From: a bacterium 210917-SL.2.15
GTDB lineage: Bacteria > Bacillota > Clostridia > Oscillospirales > Oscillospiraceae
NCBI GenBank assembly: GCA_020555605.1
Contig: JAJCJC010000009.1
Span: 15,752-79,751, forward strand
Direction: 5' to 3'
DNA: 64,000 nucleotides
Part shown: positions 16,159-23,402 of the stretch, piece after piece
Numbering within the stretch: the stretch's first letter is position 1
How the letters are laid out: every line of letters starts with the position of its first letter
Notes under the pieces: model-generated
Told to the model about the DNA's origin: nothing
What the model saw: only the letters and a program-made list of their open reading frames with translations
The model's database searches: none
Program-made: the position numbers and the translations under genes

Positions 16159-18123
16159 TTACTCATGCACCCCTTCTTCAGAAACATCCAGCTTTTCAGC
16201 AAAATCATTGGCCCAAGCATCCATGATCCCGTCAAGATCGGTGTCACTGGAAATGTGGTTTTCATTGTGCTGTTCCACATGGATTTCAGCCGTGGTGAAC
16301 CGGTTGATTGCTTCCTGCTCCGCAATATCCCGCATATAGGCCAAATCTTCTTCAGCAATATCAAGGGCATCACTCATGGCGGCGGTGTTCCCCGCCGTGT
16401 CCCCGGTGTTGCCATAGATACCATCAAGGGTGTTGCCAAGGTTGAAGGCATCTGTACCATCAAGGCTAAAGGCTCCGGAAATTTTATCGGCAATTCCTTT
16501 GCCGAAATCATATCCAGCGGAAGCGGCTTCAGAATAATCAATGAAGTCCATCTTCTGAACATATTCAACCCAACCGGCTTCATCTTTAACTTTCTGCTGG
16601 GCCTGCTCCAATCCTACATAAAAGTTATCAAGGCCGCTTGTAATGTCTACTGTCACACCGGGGATCTTATTGATCAAATCTTCAATGCCTTGGGCCAAAT
16701 TGCGGATATATCCAATGACGGTCAGGCACATATCATAGAAAAGCACCTTCACCGCCGCAACAGGGTCATTGAACACATTCCCAATGAAGTTGGCGATCAT
16801 GGCAAAAGCATTTTGCAACGGGATAATGAAAGTGTTCAGAATGTGCGCCCCCAACACGGCAAAGGCCCCGCCAATGATACCGGTTGCAGATACACCGGCT
16901 CCGGTAAACTTATTATAGGCCGCAACGCCAGCATACAAGGCCGCAATCAAAACGGCAATTAGCATGACCACCCACACAATGGGATTAGCCAGCAATGCCG
17001 AATTGAAGGTGAACACAGCCGCTGAAGCCGCCGCCGTGTTGCCTGTAAGAATGCCAAAGCCAATGGAAAGGAAGTTCACAACACCATGGTAAATGGCCGT
17101 TGCCGCCGCCGCAATCTGTGTCCAATGGGCGGCAATCTGAAATACAGCAAAAGCCGCACCCAATCCAAGCACAAGAGGGCCGATAATAGAAATATTGTTA
17201 GCAAGCCAGTTGATCCCGTTCAACAAGGGCTGAAGCACCTGAAGGGCCACATTGGAAGCCATGGTGAAAACTTGGCCCCATGTTATGGGCATATTTTCAA
17301 AAGTTTTGTTTACTTCATTGGCCGAAGAAAGAACAGCATTCTTCACTACATCTGCTGTGATTTGTCCTTCTTCGGCCATAGCCCGGATTTCACCTATAGA
17401 AACGCCCAAATAATCTGCGATAGATTGAACCACTGGTTGGGCATTTTCAAAAACGCTGTTTAGTTCTTCACCACGAAGCACACCGGAAGCCATTGCTTGG
17501 GTAAGCTGAAGGGTTGCGGCTTCTATTTGCTGAGCCTGCGCTCCGGCAATGACAAATTGCTTGTTCAGGGTTTCGGTGAATGCAATCAGTTCATCATTTC
17601 CGGAAAAGGCATCAGCGGTCATCAAGCCCATTTGGGAAACTGCTTGGGCGGTGGTCAGATAAGAAGCCCTTGACCGCTGGGCCGAAGCCATGATCTTCTT
17701 TTCCAATTCTCCAACGGAACCGCCATCATCCACAATCAGATTCAGCCTTGCCCGTGTGCTTGCCATGCTGTCAGAGAGATTCACCAGCTTCTTCAATGCG
17801 GTCAATCCGCCAACGGCTACGGCAATATTTTTGATCTGCTGAAGCAATCCACCGGCGCTATCAGAACCTTCTTGAATGCGGTCATTAAAGCGATTCTGGG
17901 CAGTATCGGCTTGTCTGATCTGCTGTTCCATCTGGTCAAACCCAACCGTGGCTTCAGCAATATCTTCCCGCACCTGCTGAAGAACTGAAGAATCGAACCC
18001 ATGCTCAAAAGTGCCTTGGGCCGTTTCCATGGCGTTGATAAGGGTATTCACCCCCCGGCTCATTGCCTGAAGGGGGCGGCTCATTTGGTCATAAATTTGA
18101 ATTGCGGCTCTAATAGTTGCCAT
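16159..18123 (-). CDS. Phage tape measure protein
   Basis: 654 residues. The N-terminus is helical and coiled-coil-like; about 90-290 matches the tape measure domain (SMASTRARLNLIVDDGGSV, RSRASYLTTAQAVSQMGLMT, AASGVLRGEELNSVFENAQ variants, YLGVSIGEIRAMAEEGQIT). Hydrophobic segments follow (IGPLVLGLGAAFAVFQIA; NPIVWVVMLIAVLIAALYAG), as in proteins delivered into the host membrane. Tape measures set the length of long phage tails; by the usual 1.5 Angstrom per residue this one would set about 100 nm. No major tail, tail-tip or baseplate gene accompanies it, which is odd. It starts 14 bp inside the end of the preceding gene. Confidence 0.88.
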   Translation of the reverse strand: MATIRAAIQIYDQMSRPLQAMSRGVNTLINAMETAQGTFEHGFDSSVLQQVREDIAEATVGFDQMEQQIRQADTAQNRFNDRIQEGSDSAGGLLQQIKNIAVAVGGLTALKKLVNLSDSMASTRARLNLIVDDGGSVGELEKKIMASAQRSRASYLTTAQAVSQMGLMTADAFSGNDELIAFTETLNKQFVIAGAQAQQIEAATLQLTQAMASGVLRGEELNSVFENAQPVVQSIADYLGVSIGEIRAMAEEGQITADVVKNAVLSSANEVNKTFENMPITWGQVFTMASNVALQVLQPLLNGINWLANNISIIGPLVLGLGAAFAVFQIAAHWTQIAAAATAIYHGVVNFLSIGFGILTGNTAAASAAVFTFNSALLANPIVWVVMLIAVLIAALYAGVAAYNKFTGAGVSATGIIGGAFAVLGAHILNTFIIPLQNAFAMIANFIGNVFNDPVAAVKVLFYDMCLTVIGYIRNLAQGIEDLINKIPGVTVDITSGLDNFYVGLEQAQQKVKDEAGWVEYVQKMDFIDYSEAASAGYDFGKGIADKISGAFSLDGTDAFNLGNTLDGIYGNTGDTAGNTAAMSDALDIAEEDLAYMRDIAEQEAINRFTTAEIHVEQHNENHISSDTDLDGIMDAWANDFAEKLDVSEEGVHE

Positions 18124-18472
18124 GATTTTTCACCACCTTCCTGCGCTCCAATTCCGCCAACAGGCAATAACGGTAAATGACCTGAAGCGGCTGATTTGAG
18201 TGTGAACAGCGCAAGGAATCAAGTTCCTTTTCAATCTGCCGGTTTTTCAGCTTCATAACCGCTTCTGTGGCCTTCTTCACAAGTTCAAAGTGCTTGAAAT
18301 CCTTGTTCAGAATCATGATACCATCAGGGCCAAACTGCCCCGGCACCTGTTCCAGCGGGACAGAGGGATCAGGCTTATAACTGATCTGTGGAATGAAGGG
18401 GATCAGAGAAAACCGAACCGCCCACAGATTTTTGTTGATAATTTCAATGTTCGGGTTTTCGTGTTTCAGCAT
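18110..18472 (-). CDS. Hypothetical protein upstream of the tape measure
   Basis: 120 residues from the ATG at 18472 (AGGCGGTG upstream). The frame could also begin at a GTG overlapping the preceding stop. The C-terminal half is rich in charged helices (ELVKKATEAVMKLKNRQIEK, AELERRKVVKNHG). In tailed phages the gene immediately before the tape measure is usually a tail assembly chaperone, and the size and overlap fit that position. I do not recognise the sequence, so this is positional inference only. Confidence 0.55.
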   Translation of the reverse strand: MLKHENPNIEIINKNLWAVRFSLIPFIPQISYKPDPSVPLEQVPGQFGPDGIMILNKDFKHFELVKKATEAVMKLKNRQIEKELDSLRCSHSNQPLQVIYRYCLLAELERRKVVKNHGNY

Positions 18473-18477
18473 ATTTT

Positions 18478-19521
18478 TCACCGCCTTTTTGTAAGTGCGT
18501 CAGCTTCCCGTAAGAGGGCTTCCGCCTGTTTGATGGTTTTTTGCAGTTTTTTAAGGCCAATAGGAACAGTTCCATTTTCCTTTTTCATGCGGGATGAAGA
18601 TACTTGGGCAAAGGTGGATATACCACGAATTTCTTTTGCTGAATTTTTCCGTGACTGTTCCTGTTCAATGTGTTTCAGTGCCAAATATTCTGTTGCTGAA
18701 GTGCCTGTATTTTTGAAGTGTCCAAGCCCCCAATGATAGGCTTGAGCGCACTCATACCCATAAACTTCAGCGGCTTCTTTCAGCTTCTTATTTCGGCGAA
18801 GGTTGGAAATGGCCCGGTTCTTAATCTGCCGAACCCGTTCTATACTGACTTCCAGCCGATCCGAAATGCCTTGGAGCGTTTCACCGTTTTTGTAATAGCC
18901 TTGAACAACTTCAGAAGCGTTTCCACCAAGATCAGAAACAGCCCCCCAAATAGTGGTTTTGGCTTGCTCATCTGCCAAAGTGTCACAAACACTTTCTTCA
19001 AGGTTAAAATCATCTGCAATCACATCAGCAAGGGTGAAATCTTCTGTTCCGGGTACAATGCCATCCAAACTTGCTGTTTCAGAACCGGTCATGTATTTGC
19101 GAAGTTCCTTCAGCCGCCTATTTTCGATACTAAGATAGAAGCAATATTCTTCATCGGTAGGTTCGTCCCCAACTACGGCTTGAAAATCTGAACGGAACTT
19201 TTGATATTTTGAAATCTGTTCAAGAACATGAACGGGAACACGCTTCAAGCGCCCACAGTTCTGACAATATCTTTGGATTGACAAGCGTATATGATTTTCG
19301 GCATAGGTTAAAAACGCATAGCCCAAGGTTGGATCATACTTGGAAACCGCTTTTTCCAATCCAAAATAGGCTTCCTGCATCAGATCATCCAATTCAACAG
19401 AATTGGAAAACGGCAAGGCAAGCCCAGCAATAAATCGCCGGTTTTGCTGGTATAGCATCGTCATATTCTCCGAAACATGATCCCCGGCTTGGATCAGGGC
19501 CACAAGTTCTTCATTGGTCAT
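18478..19521 (-). CDS. Sigma-70-like transcription factor of the element
   Basis: 347 residues. Region 2 is visible as NSVELDDLMQEAYFGLEKAV, then YDPTLGYAFLTYAENHIRLS (core-binding and -10 recognition type). Region 4 is LQGISDRLEVSIERVRQIKN followed by AISNLRRNKK, a helix-turn-helix for the -35 box. An extra C-terminal 100 residues ends SSSRMKKENGTVPIGLKK. It could redirect host RNA polymerase to the element's late genes. It lies upstream of and overlaps the 120-aa gene and the tape measure in one operon. A large hairpin precedes the start. Confidence 0.8.
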   Translation of the reverse strand: MTNEELVALIQAGDHVSENMTMLYQQNRRFIAGLALPFSNSVELDDLMQEAYFGLEKAVSKYDPTLGYAFLTYAENHIRLSIQRYCQNCGRLKRVPVHVLEQISKYQKFRSDFQAVVGDEPTDEEYCFYLSIENRRLKELRKYMTGSETASLDGIVPGTEDFTLADVIADDFNLEESVCDTLADEQAKTTIWGAVSDLGGNASEVVQGYYKNGETLQGISDRLEVSIERVRQIKNRAISNLRRNKKLKEAAEVYGYECAQAYHWGLGHFKNTGTSATEYLALKHIEQEQSRKNSAKEIRGISTFAQVSSSRMKKENGTVPIGLKKLQKTIKQAEALLREADALTKRR

Positions 19522-19542
19522 GGTTTACCTTCTCTCTTGATA

Positions 19543-19589
19543 GGGTTCACCCCTAAAGGCCCATACGAAACCTTCAGGGGGGTGAACCC
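19543..19589 (-). promoter_or_regulatory. Long hairpin in the leader of the sigma-like gene
   Basis: GGGTTCACCCC (19543-19553) pairs perfectly with GGGGTGAACCC (19579-19589); inside it CCTAAAGG and CCTTCAGG extend the stem. It sits between the 48-aa gene and the sigma start. No U-tract follows, so an RNA control or processing site is more likely than a terminator. Confidence 0.5.
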
Positions 19590-19606
19590 AATATGGAGGT
19601 AACAAC

Positions 19607-19753
19607 TTACTTCTGATTGCGTTTCTGCTCCACCAAGGCTTCCAAGGCATCTGCTATCCGGTGAAGTTCGTAGGTGCGTTGATAGAAAAACAGGGTTTTC
19701 CAATCAAATCGGTTATCATCTTCCAACATTTTGATAAATTCTTCTCTGGTCAT
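19607..19753 (-). CDS. 48-residue protein of the element
   Basis: MTREEFIKMLEDDNRFDWKT then LFFYQRTYELHRIADALEAL, ending EQKRNQK. The ATG at 19753 has GAAGGTG at good spacing, and the frame fills the space between the 270-aa gene and the sigma hairpin. It is a charged helical protein with no recognised family. Confidence 0.55.
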   Translation of the reverse strand: MTREEFIKMLEDDNRFDWKTLFFYQRTYELHRIADALEALVEQKRNQK

Positions 19754-19774
19754 TTATAACACCTTCTTCCGTAA

Positions 19775-20587
19775 TCAACTAAATAAAACCTTATACTTGG
19801 GGTGAAGGCTGACCAATGCACGGAGTTCCGGGCTGTTCATAATCTGTGTCATGGCATCACCGGAAGGTAAGCCATCAGAGAACAGGCTTTCTACAATAGT
19901 TTGTTCCTGATCAGTCAACTTACGGGGTTCCACAGTGGGAGTGGTTTGTTCATTGCCATCCAGAATATCAATAGCATAAGTCTTATAGTTCATATCATCT
20001 GGGGCACCATTCTCCTTACCGCCCCAAACATCAAAAAACACTTTGCTATCCAATCCCATTTCCCGGTAATCGGTTGTATTCTTCAAATCATCAATGGCAC
20101 TGTGAAGATATTTTTCAGTCCAACGCAAGGCATCAGTTAAAGCCTGATAGTCATACGAAACCGGAATATGGAGATTATGACCGGCTTGACTGGCAATAAT
20201 CTGAAGGCTATGAAGGGCACGATAATTCCCCGTAAGCTGTACAGCAATAGACTTGATTTCATCGGGAGTAATTTCACTTCCTTGAATCCGAAGTGCTGTC
20301 AGCAGGTTCGTTTGCTCTACACTGGGGGCATCTGCAAGCATTTTATTCAATGCAGTTCTTTTTTCGGTTACTGTCAACTTAACAGCCGCTTCAAGATCGG
20401 CAACCACAGAAGCACGAACTTTGGCAACTTCAGTTTCACCCTCATCTTTAATTTTCTTTAAGTAATCTGGGGCATAGATATTCAGATCAATCAATTTCTG
20501 ATATGCCTTGTTTACTTCAGCTTGCTTGCTGACAATTTTCTGATACTGAGTAATTGCATATTCTCTGAGTTCAGCAAAAGTTTTCAT
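19775..20587 (-). CDS. Hypothetical coiled-coil protein of the element
   Basis: 270 residues. The first 110 are strongly helical and charged (AELREYAITQYQKIVSKQAE, EVAKVRASVVADLEAAVKLT); the remainder is mixed, ending RALVSLHPKYKVLFS. It is between terS and the small gene before the sigma factor. In phage genomes a helical protein here might be a scaffold, but no family is recognised and no capsid gene follows, so the function stays open. Confidence 0.6.
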   Translation of the reverse strand: MKTFAELREYAITQYQKIVSKQAEVNKAYQKLIDLNIYAPDYLKKIKDEGETEVAKVRASVVADLEAAVKLTVTEKRTALNKMLADAPSVEQTNLLTALRIQGSEITPDEIKSIAVQLTGNYRALHSLQIIASQAGHNLHIPVSYDYQALTDALRWTEKYLHSAIDDLKNTTDYREMGLDSKVFFDVWGGKENGAPDDMNYKTYAIDILDGNEQTTPTVEPRKLTDQEQTIVESLFSDGLPSGDAMTQIMNSPELRALVSLHPKYKVLFS

Positions 20588-20681
20588 AAATTTATCATCC
20601 TTTCATTTAGCTATAAGCTCAAAGTGTTGATTTTACAGGGTTTGAAGGCCTTTTTGTTACTATTGTGTTTTTATTGCCCCC

Positions 20682-20708
20682 TTTTAGGGTGTCCGAAATG
20701 TCCGGGAA
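20682..20708 (+). repeat. Dispersed TGTCCG-type repeat, copy 2
   Basis: TTTTAGGG, TGTCCGAAA, TGTCCGGGAA: two TGTCCG copies 9 bp apart. It lies immediately downstream of terS, a place where packaging sites occur. Confidence 0.6.
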
Positions 20709-20731
20709 TAGCTGTGGCCGGGGCCAGCGGT

Positions 20732-21154
20732 TCAATCTTCAAGTTGATCATCACCCACAATCACAACCGGAATGGCATTATCAATTTTCACTTTGTCACT
20801 GAACAGTCCATAACGCTTGCCCAACAGTTCCGCCGCTCTAATCCGGTCTTTGGCTGAAACCTGTTTGGTGGTGATCTTTTGTACACTATTCCCGACAAGA
20901 ATCAGAACTTCTTCAGTATGTTCACCCCGCATTACAGCGGTAAGGTATTTCATGATTTCTTCAATATCAGCGATATTGGCGCTTGTCATGCCGTCCAAAA
21001 AGGCCGCAATAGCGGTTTGAACCTTAACATTGGATAACAGCCGGGAAGCCTGTTCCTGTGCTGTCTTGGGGCTATAACCGGCCCTGATTGCCGCTTGCTT
21101 TGCGTTCAAGTCAATCAGATATTCTTGTATAAATCGCTCTTGCCGTTTGGTCAT
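20732..21154 (-). CDS. terS: Terminase small subunit
   Basis: 140 residues of the Terminase_2 (XtmA-like) family. MTKRQERFIQEYLIDLNAKQ, AAIRAGYSPKTAQEQASRLL is the DNA-binding N-terminus; KDRIRAAELLGKRYGLFSDKV is the conserved C-terminal part. TerS recognises the packaging site and recruits the large subunit. No large terminase lies here. A lone terS is typical of phage satellites, which redirect a helper phage's packaging motor to their own DNA. Confidence 0.9.
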   Translation of the reverse strand: MTKRQERFIQEYLIDLNAKQAAIRAGYSPKTAQEQASRLLSNVKVQTAIAAFLDGMTSANIADIEEIMKYLTAVMRGEHTEEVLILVGNSVQKITTKQVSAKDRIRAAELLGKRYGLFSDKVKIDNAIPVVIVGDDQLED

Positions 21155-21304
21155 TGGATCACCTTCTTTCTGATACTCTAATTATACCATTTCAGCCCTT
21201 GCAAATCACTATATATAGTAATTTTAGGTTGTTTTCCGTGTGTATAACCACTTTATATTGTGTCTTTGGAATATTAACTTCAATAAAAAACAAGCGGCTC
21301 AAGA

Positions 21305-21589
21305 TTACCTTGAACCGCTTGTGGCCTGAATGATTTTTCGTATATGATCAGGGCTTAGTTCATACCGTTCTCCCAATGCTTTGTAAATTTCCTGATACTT
21401 CATACCGGAAAATTCCGGTGAACAGAAATCCGCCCGGATTGCTGTATTCCGCTTGTCGCGCCTTGCACGGTCAATTCTTTTTGGTATGCAAATCGTACCG
21501 GGGCCAAGCTGTTCAATGATGATCTGAAACAATGTGGGGCCGGTCAGATCATAAAGAACCTGAAGTTTCTGTTGGTTGGTCATGCTCAT
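21305..21589 (-). CDS. Mor-like helix-turn-helix regulator
   Basis: 94 residues from ATG 21589 (GGTGGTG upstream). IPKRIDRARRDKRNTAIRAD followed by EIYKALGERYELSPDHIRKI fits the Mor/C transcription activator pattern of phage Mu: a basic stretch, then a helix-turn-helix at the C-terminus. In this element it is the likely activator for the terS-to-tape-measure operon downstream. Confidence 0.7.
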   Translation of the reverse strand: MSMTNQQKLQVLYDLTGPTLFQIIIEQLGPGTICIPKRIDRARRDKRNTAIRADFCSPEFSGMKYQEIYKALGERYELSPDHIRKIIQATSGSR

Positions 21590-21593
21590 AGGT

Positions 21594-21983
21594 TCACCAC
21601 CCAAAATTGTCAGCAATCAGCTTGATTGGCTTGGGTGGAATCTTTACCGGCCTTCCATCCGAATCAGGCGCATAGCGCTTATATTTTGCCGCAAAATTCC
21701 CGCACAAAATATATGGCTGATCTTTAATCTGTTTTCGGCTCATAAAATGAACTCCGCCGCAAGTGGGACAAATCCAAAACCAATGATCCGTTTTTGAATG
21801 GCCCAAAGGGTAAACCACATCAGGTTCATCCCCAGATTTATATTGTGTTCGCTGATCTATATAGAACTTGCGCCCAAACCTTGTCCCAAAGCAAACAACG
21901 TCGTCAGGGCGGTGGTTCACTCGGCCCGTTCTCATTGCATCAAGGGAGGCATGATAACCCATAATTGGAAGCAGATACTTCAT
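21594..21983 (-). CDS. Hypothetical protein, paralogue A
   Basis: 129 residues. FGRKFYIDQRTQYKSGDEPD and FWICPTCGGVHFMSRKQIKD match the same positions of the next gene upstream. The CPTCG knuckle and a later Cys suggest a zinc site. A basic tail (PVKIPPKPIKLIADN) ends it. No known family recognised. It stops 4 bp before the Mor-like gene. Confidence 0.6.
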   Translation of the reverse strand: MKYLLPIMGYHASLDAMRTGRVNHRPDDVVCFGTRFGRKFYIDQRTQYKSGDEPDVVYPLGHSKTDHWFWICPTCGGVHFMSRKQIKDQPYILCGNFAAKYKRYAPDSDGRPVKIPPKPIKLIADNFGW

Positions 21984-21989
21984 CAGGAA

Positions 21990-22355
21990 TCACCGGCTTT
22001 CTGATATGCCCAAGATAATCCGGTGTGCTGGAAGTTCTATGCGCTTCCCATTGGCACCAAGAATCAACCGTGTGTGGCTTCTTTTCCCAATCCGACATCC
22101 ACAGTTGATCGGCTGGTTGCCCTTAATCAAATTACTGTGAACAGAATGGGCTAATCCGCAATCAGGGCAGATATAAAGCCAATACCTATTAACGGTCATT
22201 CCAAGTGGCTTCACCAGATCAGGATCAGGATCCAACCGCCGTTCTGTTCTGCGATCAATGTAGAAGCGGCGGCTCTGGCCGTAAGCAATAATATCTTCAG
22301 GGTGATGGGTGATCTTTCCATCAATCAGCAATTCCATTGCTTCACCATAGGTCAT
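21990..22355 (-). CDS. Hypothetical protein, paralogue B
   Basis: 121 residues: MTYGEAMELLIDGKITHHPE, SRRFYIDRRTERRLDPDPDL, YICPDCGLAHSVHSNLIKGN, NCGCRIGKRSH. It aligns with paralogue A in order and spacing of (F)YID.RT and ICP.CG..H motifs, so the pair arose by tandem duplication. It begins next to the iteron-like region and its first residues are just after the likely transcription start. Confidence 0.6.
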   Translation of the reverse strand: MTYGEAMELLIDGKITHHPEDIIAYGQSRRFYIDRRTERRLDPDPDLVKPLGMTVNRYWLYICPDCGLAHSVHSNLIKGNQPINCGCRIGKRSHTRLILGANGKRIELPAHRIILGISESR

Positions 22356-22374
22356 TTTTATCGTCCTTTCCGCT

Positions 22375-22563
22375 TGTAGGAGATTTTGTAGTAAGAGAAT
22401 ATATAAATTCTATAATATTATTTCTTCACTTTATTTTTTTCAAAAGTTATTCAGAAAATAGGTTGTTCTCCTACAACTCCTACAAGCAACGAATTTTGTA
22501 GTATTTATAAGGTGTAGGCCGTGTAGGTGAAGCATTCATTTCTTCACCTACACAACACCTACA
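22375..22563. repeat. Iteron-like TGTAGG repeats with AT-rich stretch, possible origin
   Basis: TGTAGG or its complement occurs seven times (22375, 22470, 22479, 22513, 22522, 22547, 22558), pairs being 9-11 bp apart. GTGTAGGTGAAG (22521-22532) and its complement (22542-22553) form a perfect 12-bp hairpin. An AT-rich stretch (about 22385-22455) lies beside them. Repeats plus an AT-rich zone look like a replication origin for the element's replication protein, or a regulator site. The 22356-22622 gap has no gene. Confidence 0.6.
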
Positions 22564-22622
22564 AAGCCGGGGTATTTTCGCTTCCTCGTCCGGGGTATAG
22601 CTGACATTGATCTTAATGGGCA

Positions 22623-22793
22623 TCAGCGATTACCCGCCTTCTGCCCCTGATGGAAGCCAATCTTGAACGCCCAAGAAATCATCCTGAACACATCCCCATG
22701 GGTTTCACGGTACAGGGCATCCAGATCACTTGCCCGAAGTTCGTACTTCTCAGGAACCTTGGTGGCCTTGGCGGTTTCAATCAAATTTTTCAT
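22623..22793 (-). CDS. 56-residue protein of the element
   Basis: MKNLIETAKATKVPEKYELR then ALYRETHGDVFRMISWAFKI and GFHQGQKAGNR. The ATG at 22793 has GAAAGGA upstream. It is small and helical, with no recognised family. Confidence 0.55.
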   Translation of the reverse strand: MKNLIETAKATKVPEKYELRASDLDALYRETHGDVFRMISWAFKIGFHQGQKAGNR

Positions 22794-22877
22794 TATGTAT
22801 CCGTCCTTTCTTTGACTGTTGGGCGGTTCGTGTGCTATACTGCTTATAAGCCGCCCTTTGGGTGGTGGGTTTTGGCT

Positions 22878-22913
22878 CCCTTGCGTCAGGTTGTGGAAGA
22901 CGTGACGCAAGGG
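22878..22913 (-). terminator. Hairpin between small genes of the element
   Basis: CCCTTGCGTCA and TGACGCAAGGG form a perfect 11-bp stem with a 14-nt loop, just after the 57-aa gene. It may be a partial terminator. Confidence 0.45.
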
Positions 22914-22920
22914 GGCTTTC

Positions 22921-23094
22921 TTACTGCTGGTGTTCGTCCAGATCATCCAGCCATATTTCCACTTCTTCAAGGGTCATGGGGCCGGGGGCCATCAGCCGGT
23001 TAAGGAAATCGGTCAGAAGATAACCGCCTTTCCCATCCTTGCGGATGAACAGATCATGGGCTTTGGCTCTGGTTTTCAGTTTGTTCAGCGTCAT
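22921..23094 (-). CDS. 57-residue protein of the element
   Basis: MTLNKLKTRAKAHDLFIRKD, GKGGYLLTDFLNRLMAPGPM, then EEVEIWLDDLDEHQQ. ATG 23094 has AAAGGAAG upstream. Basic N-terminus and acidic C-terminus; no recognised family. Positioned downstream of repeat copy 3. Confidence 0.55.
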   Translation of the reverse strand: MTLNKLKTRAKAHDLFIRKDGKGGYLLTDFLNRLMAPGPMTLEEVEIWLDDLDEHQQ

Positions 23095-23111
23095 TGAAAT
23101 TTCTTCCTTTC

Positions 23112-23135
23112 TTTTTAGGGTGTCGGAAATGTCGG
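23112..23135 (+). repeat. Dispersed TGTCCG-type repeat, copy 3
   Basis: TTTTTAGGG, TGTCGGAAA, TGTCGG. It is in the leader just upstream of the 57-aa gene and differs from copy 2 by C-to-G in each half. Confidence 0.55.
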
Positions 23136-23140
23136 AATGC

Positions 23141-23284
23141 TTATTGTTCCGGGTCAGGTTTTGACAGGTTTTCAGCAATCACCACGATTGCACAGCGACC
23201 ATTGATCCACAGGGCGCAACGCTCTTGATAGCACTCGAAGATCACATCACGGATATTCATAAAAGGGCAATGTTTATCTTCCAT
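23141..23284 (-). CDS. 47-residue cysteine-containing protein
   Basis: MEDKHCPFMNIRDVIFECYQ, ERCALWINGRCAIVVIAENL, SKPDPEQ. Four cysteines (6, 18, 23, 31) could bind a metal. AGAGAGG precedes the ATG at 23284. It lies between the primase gene and the 57-aa gene in the same direction. Confidence 0.55.
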   Translation of the reverse strand: MEDKHCPFMNIRDVIFECYQERCALWINGRCAIVVIAENLSKPDPEQ

Positions 23285-23402
23285 CTTTGATTACCTCTCT
23301 TTCTGTTCCTCGTTACCCCATGTGTTACCCCGTTACTTGTGTTAAAAGTCCCTTACAAGTAACACATAACAACACAAGTAACGGTAGTTGCATGGGAACA
23401 CA

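Noticed and set aside
19518-19703. A 61-residue frame overlapping the sigma-gene leader
   Set aside because: It crosses the leader hairpin and conflicts with the better-supported 48-residue gene on the same strand.
22375-22563. A CRISPR array
   Set aside because: The repeats are only 6 bp, unevenly spaced and in both orientations, with no spacer-like units or cas genes.
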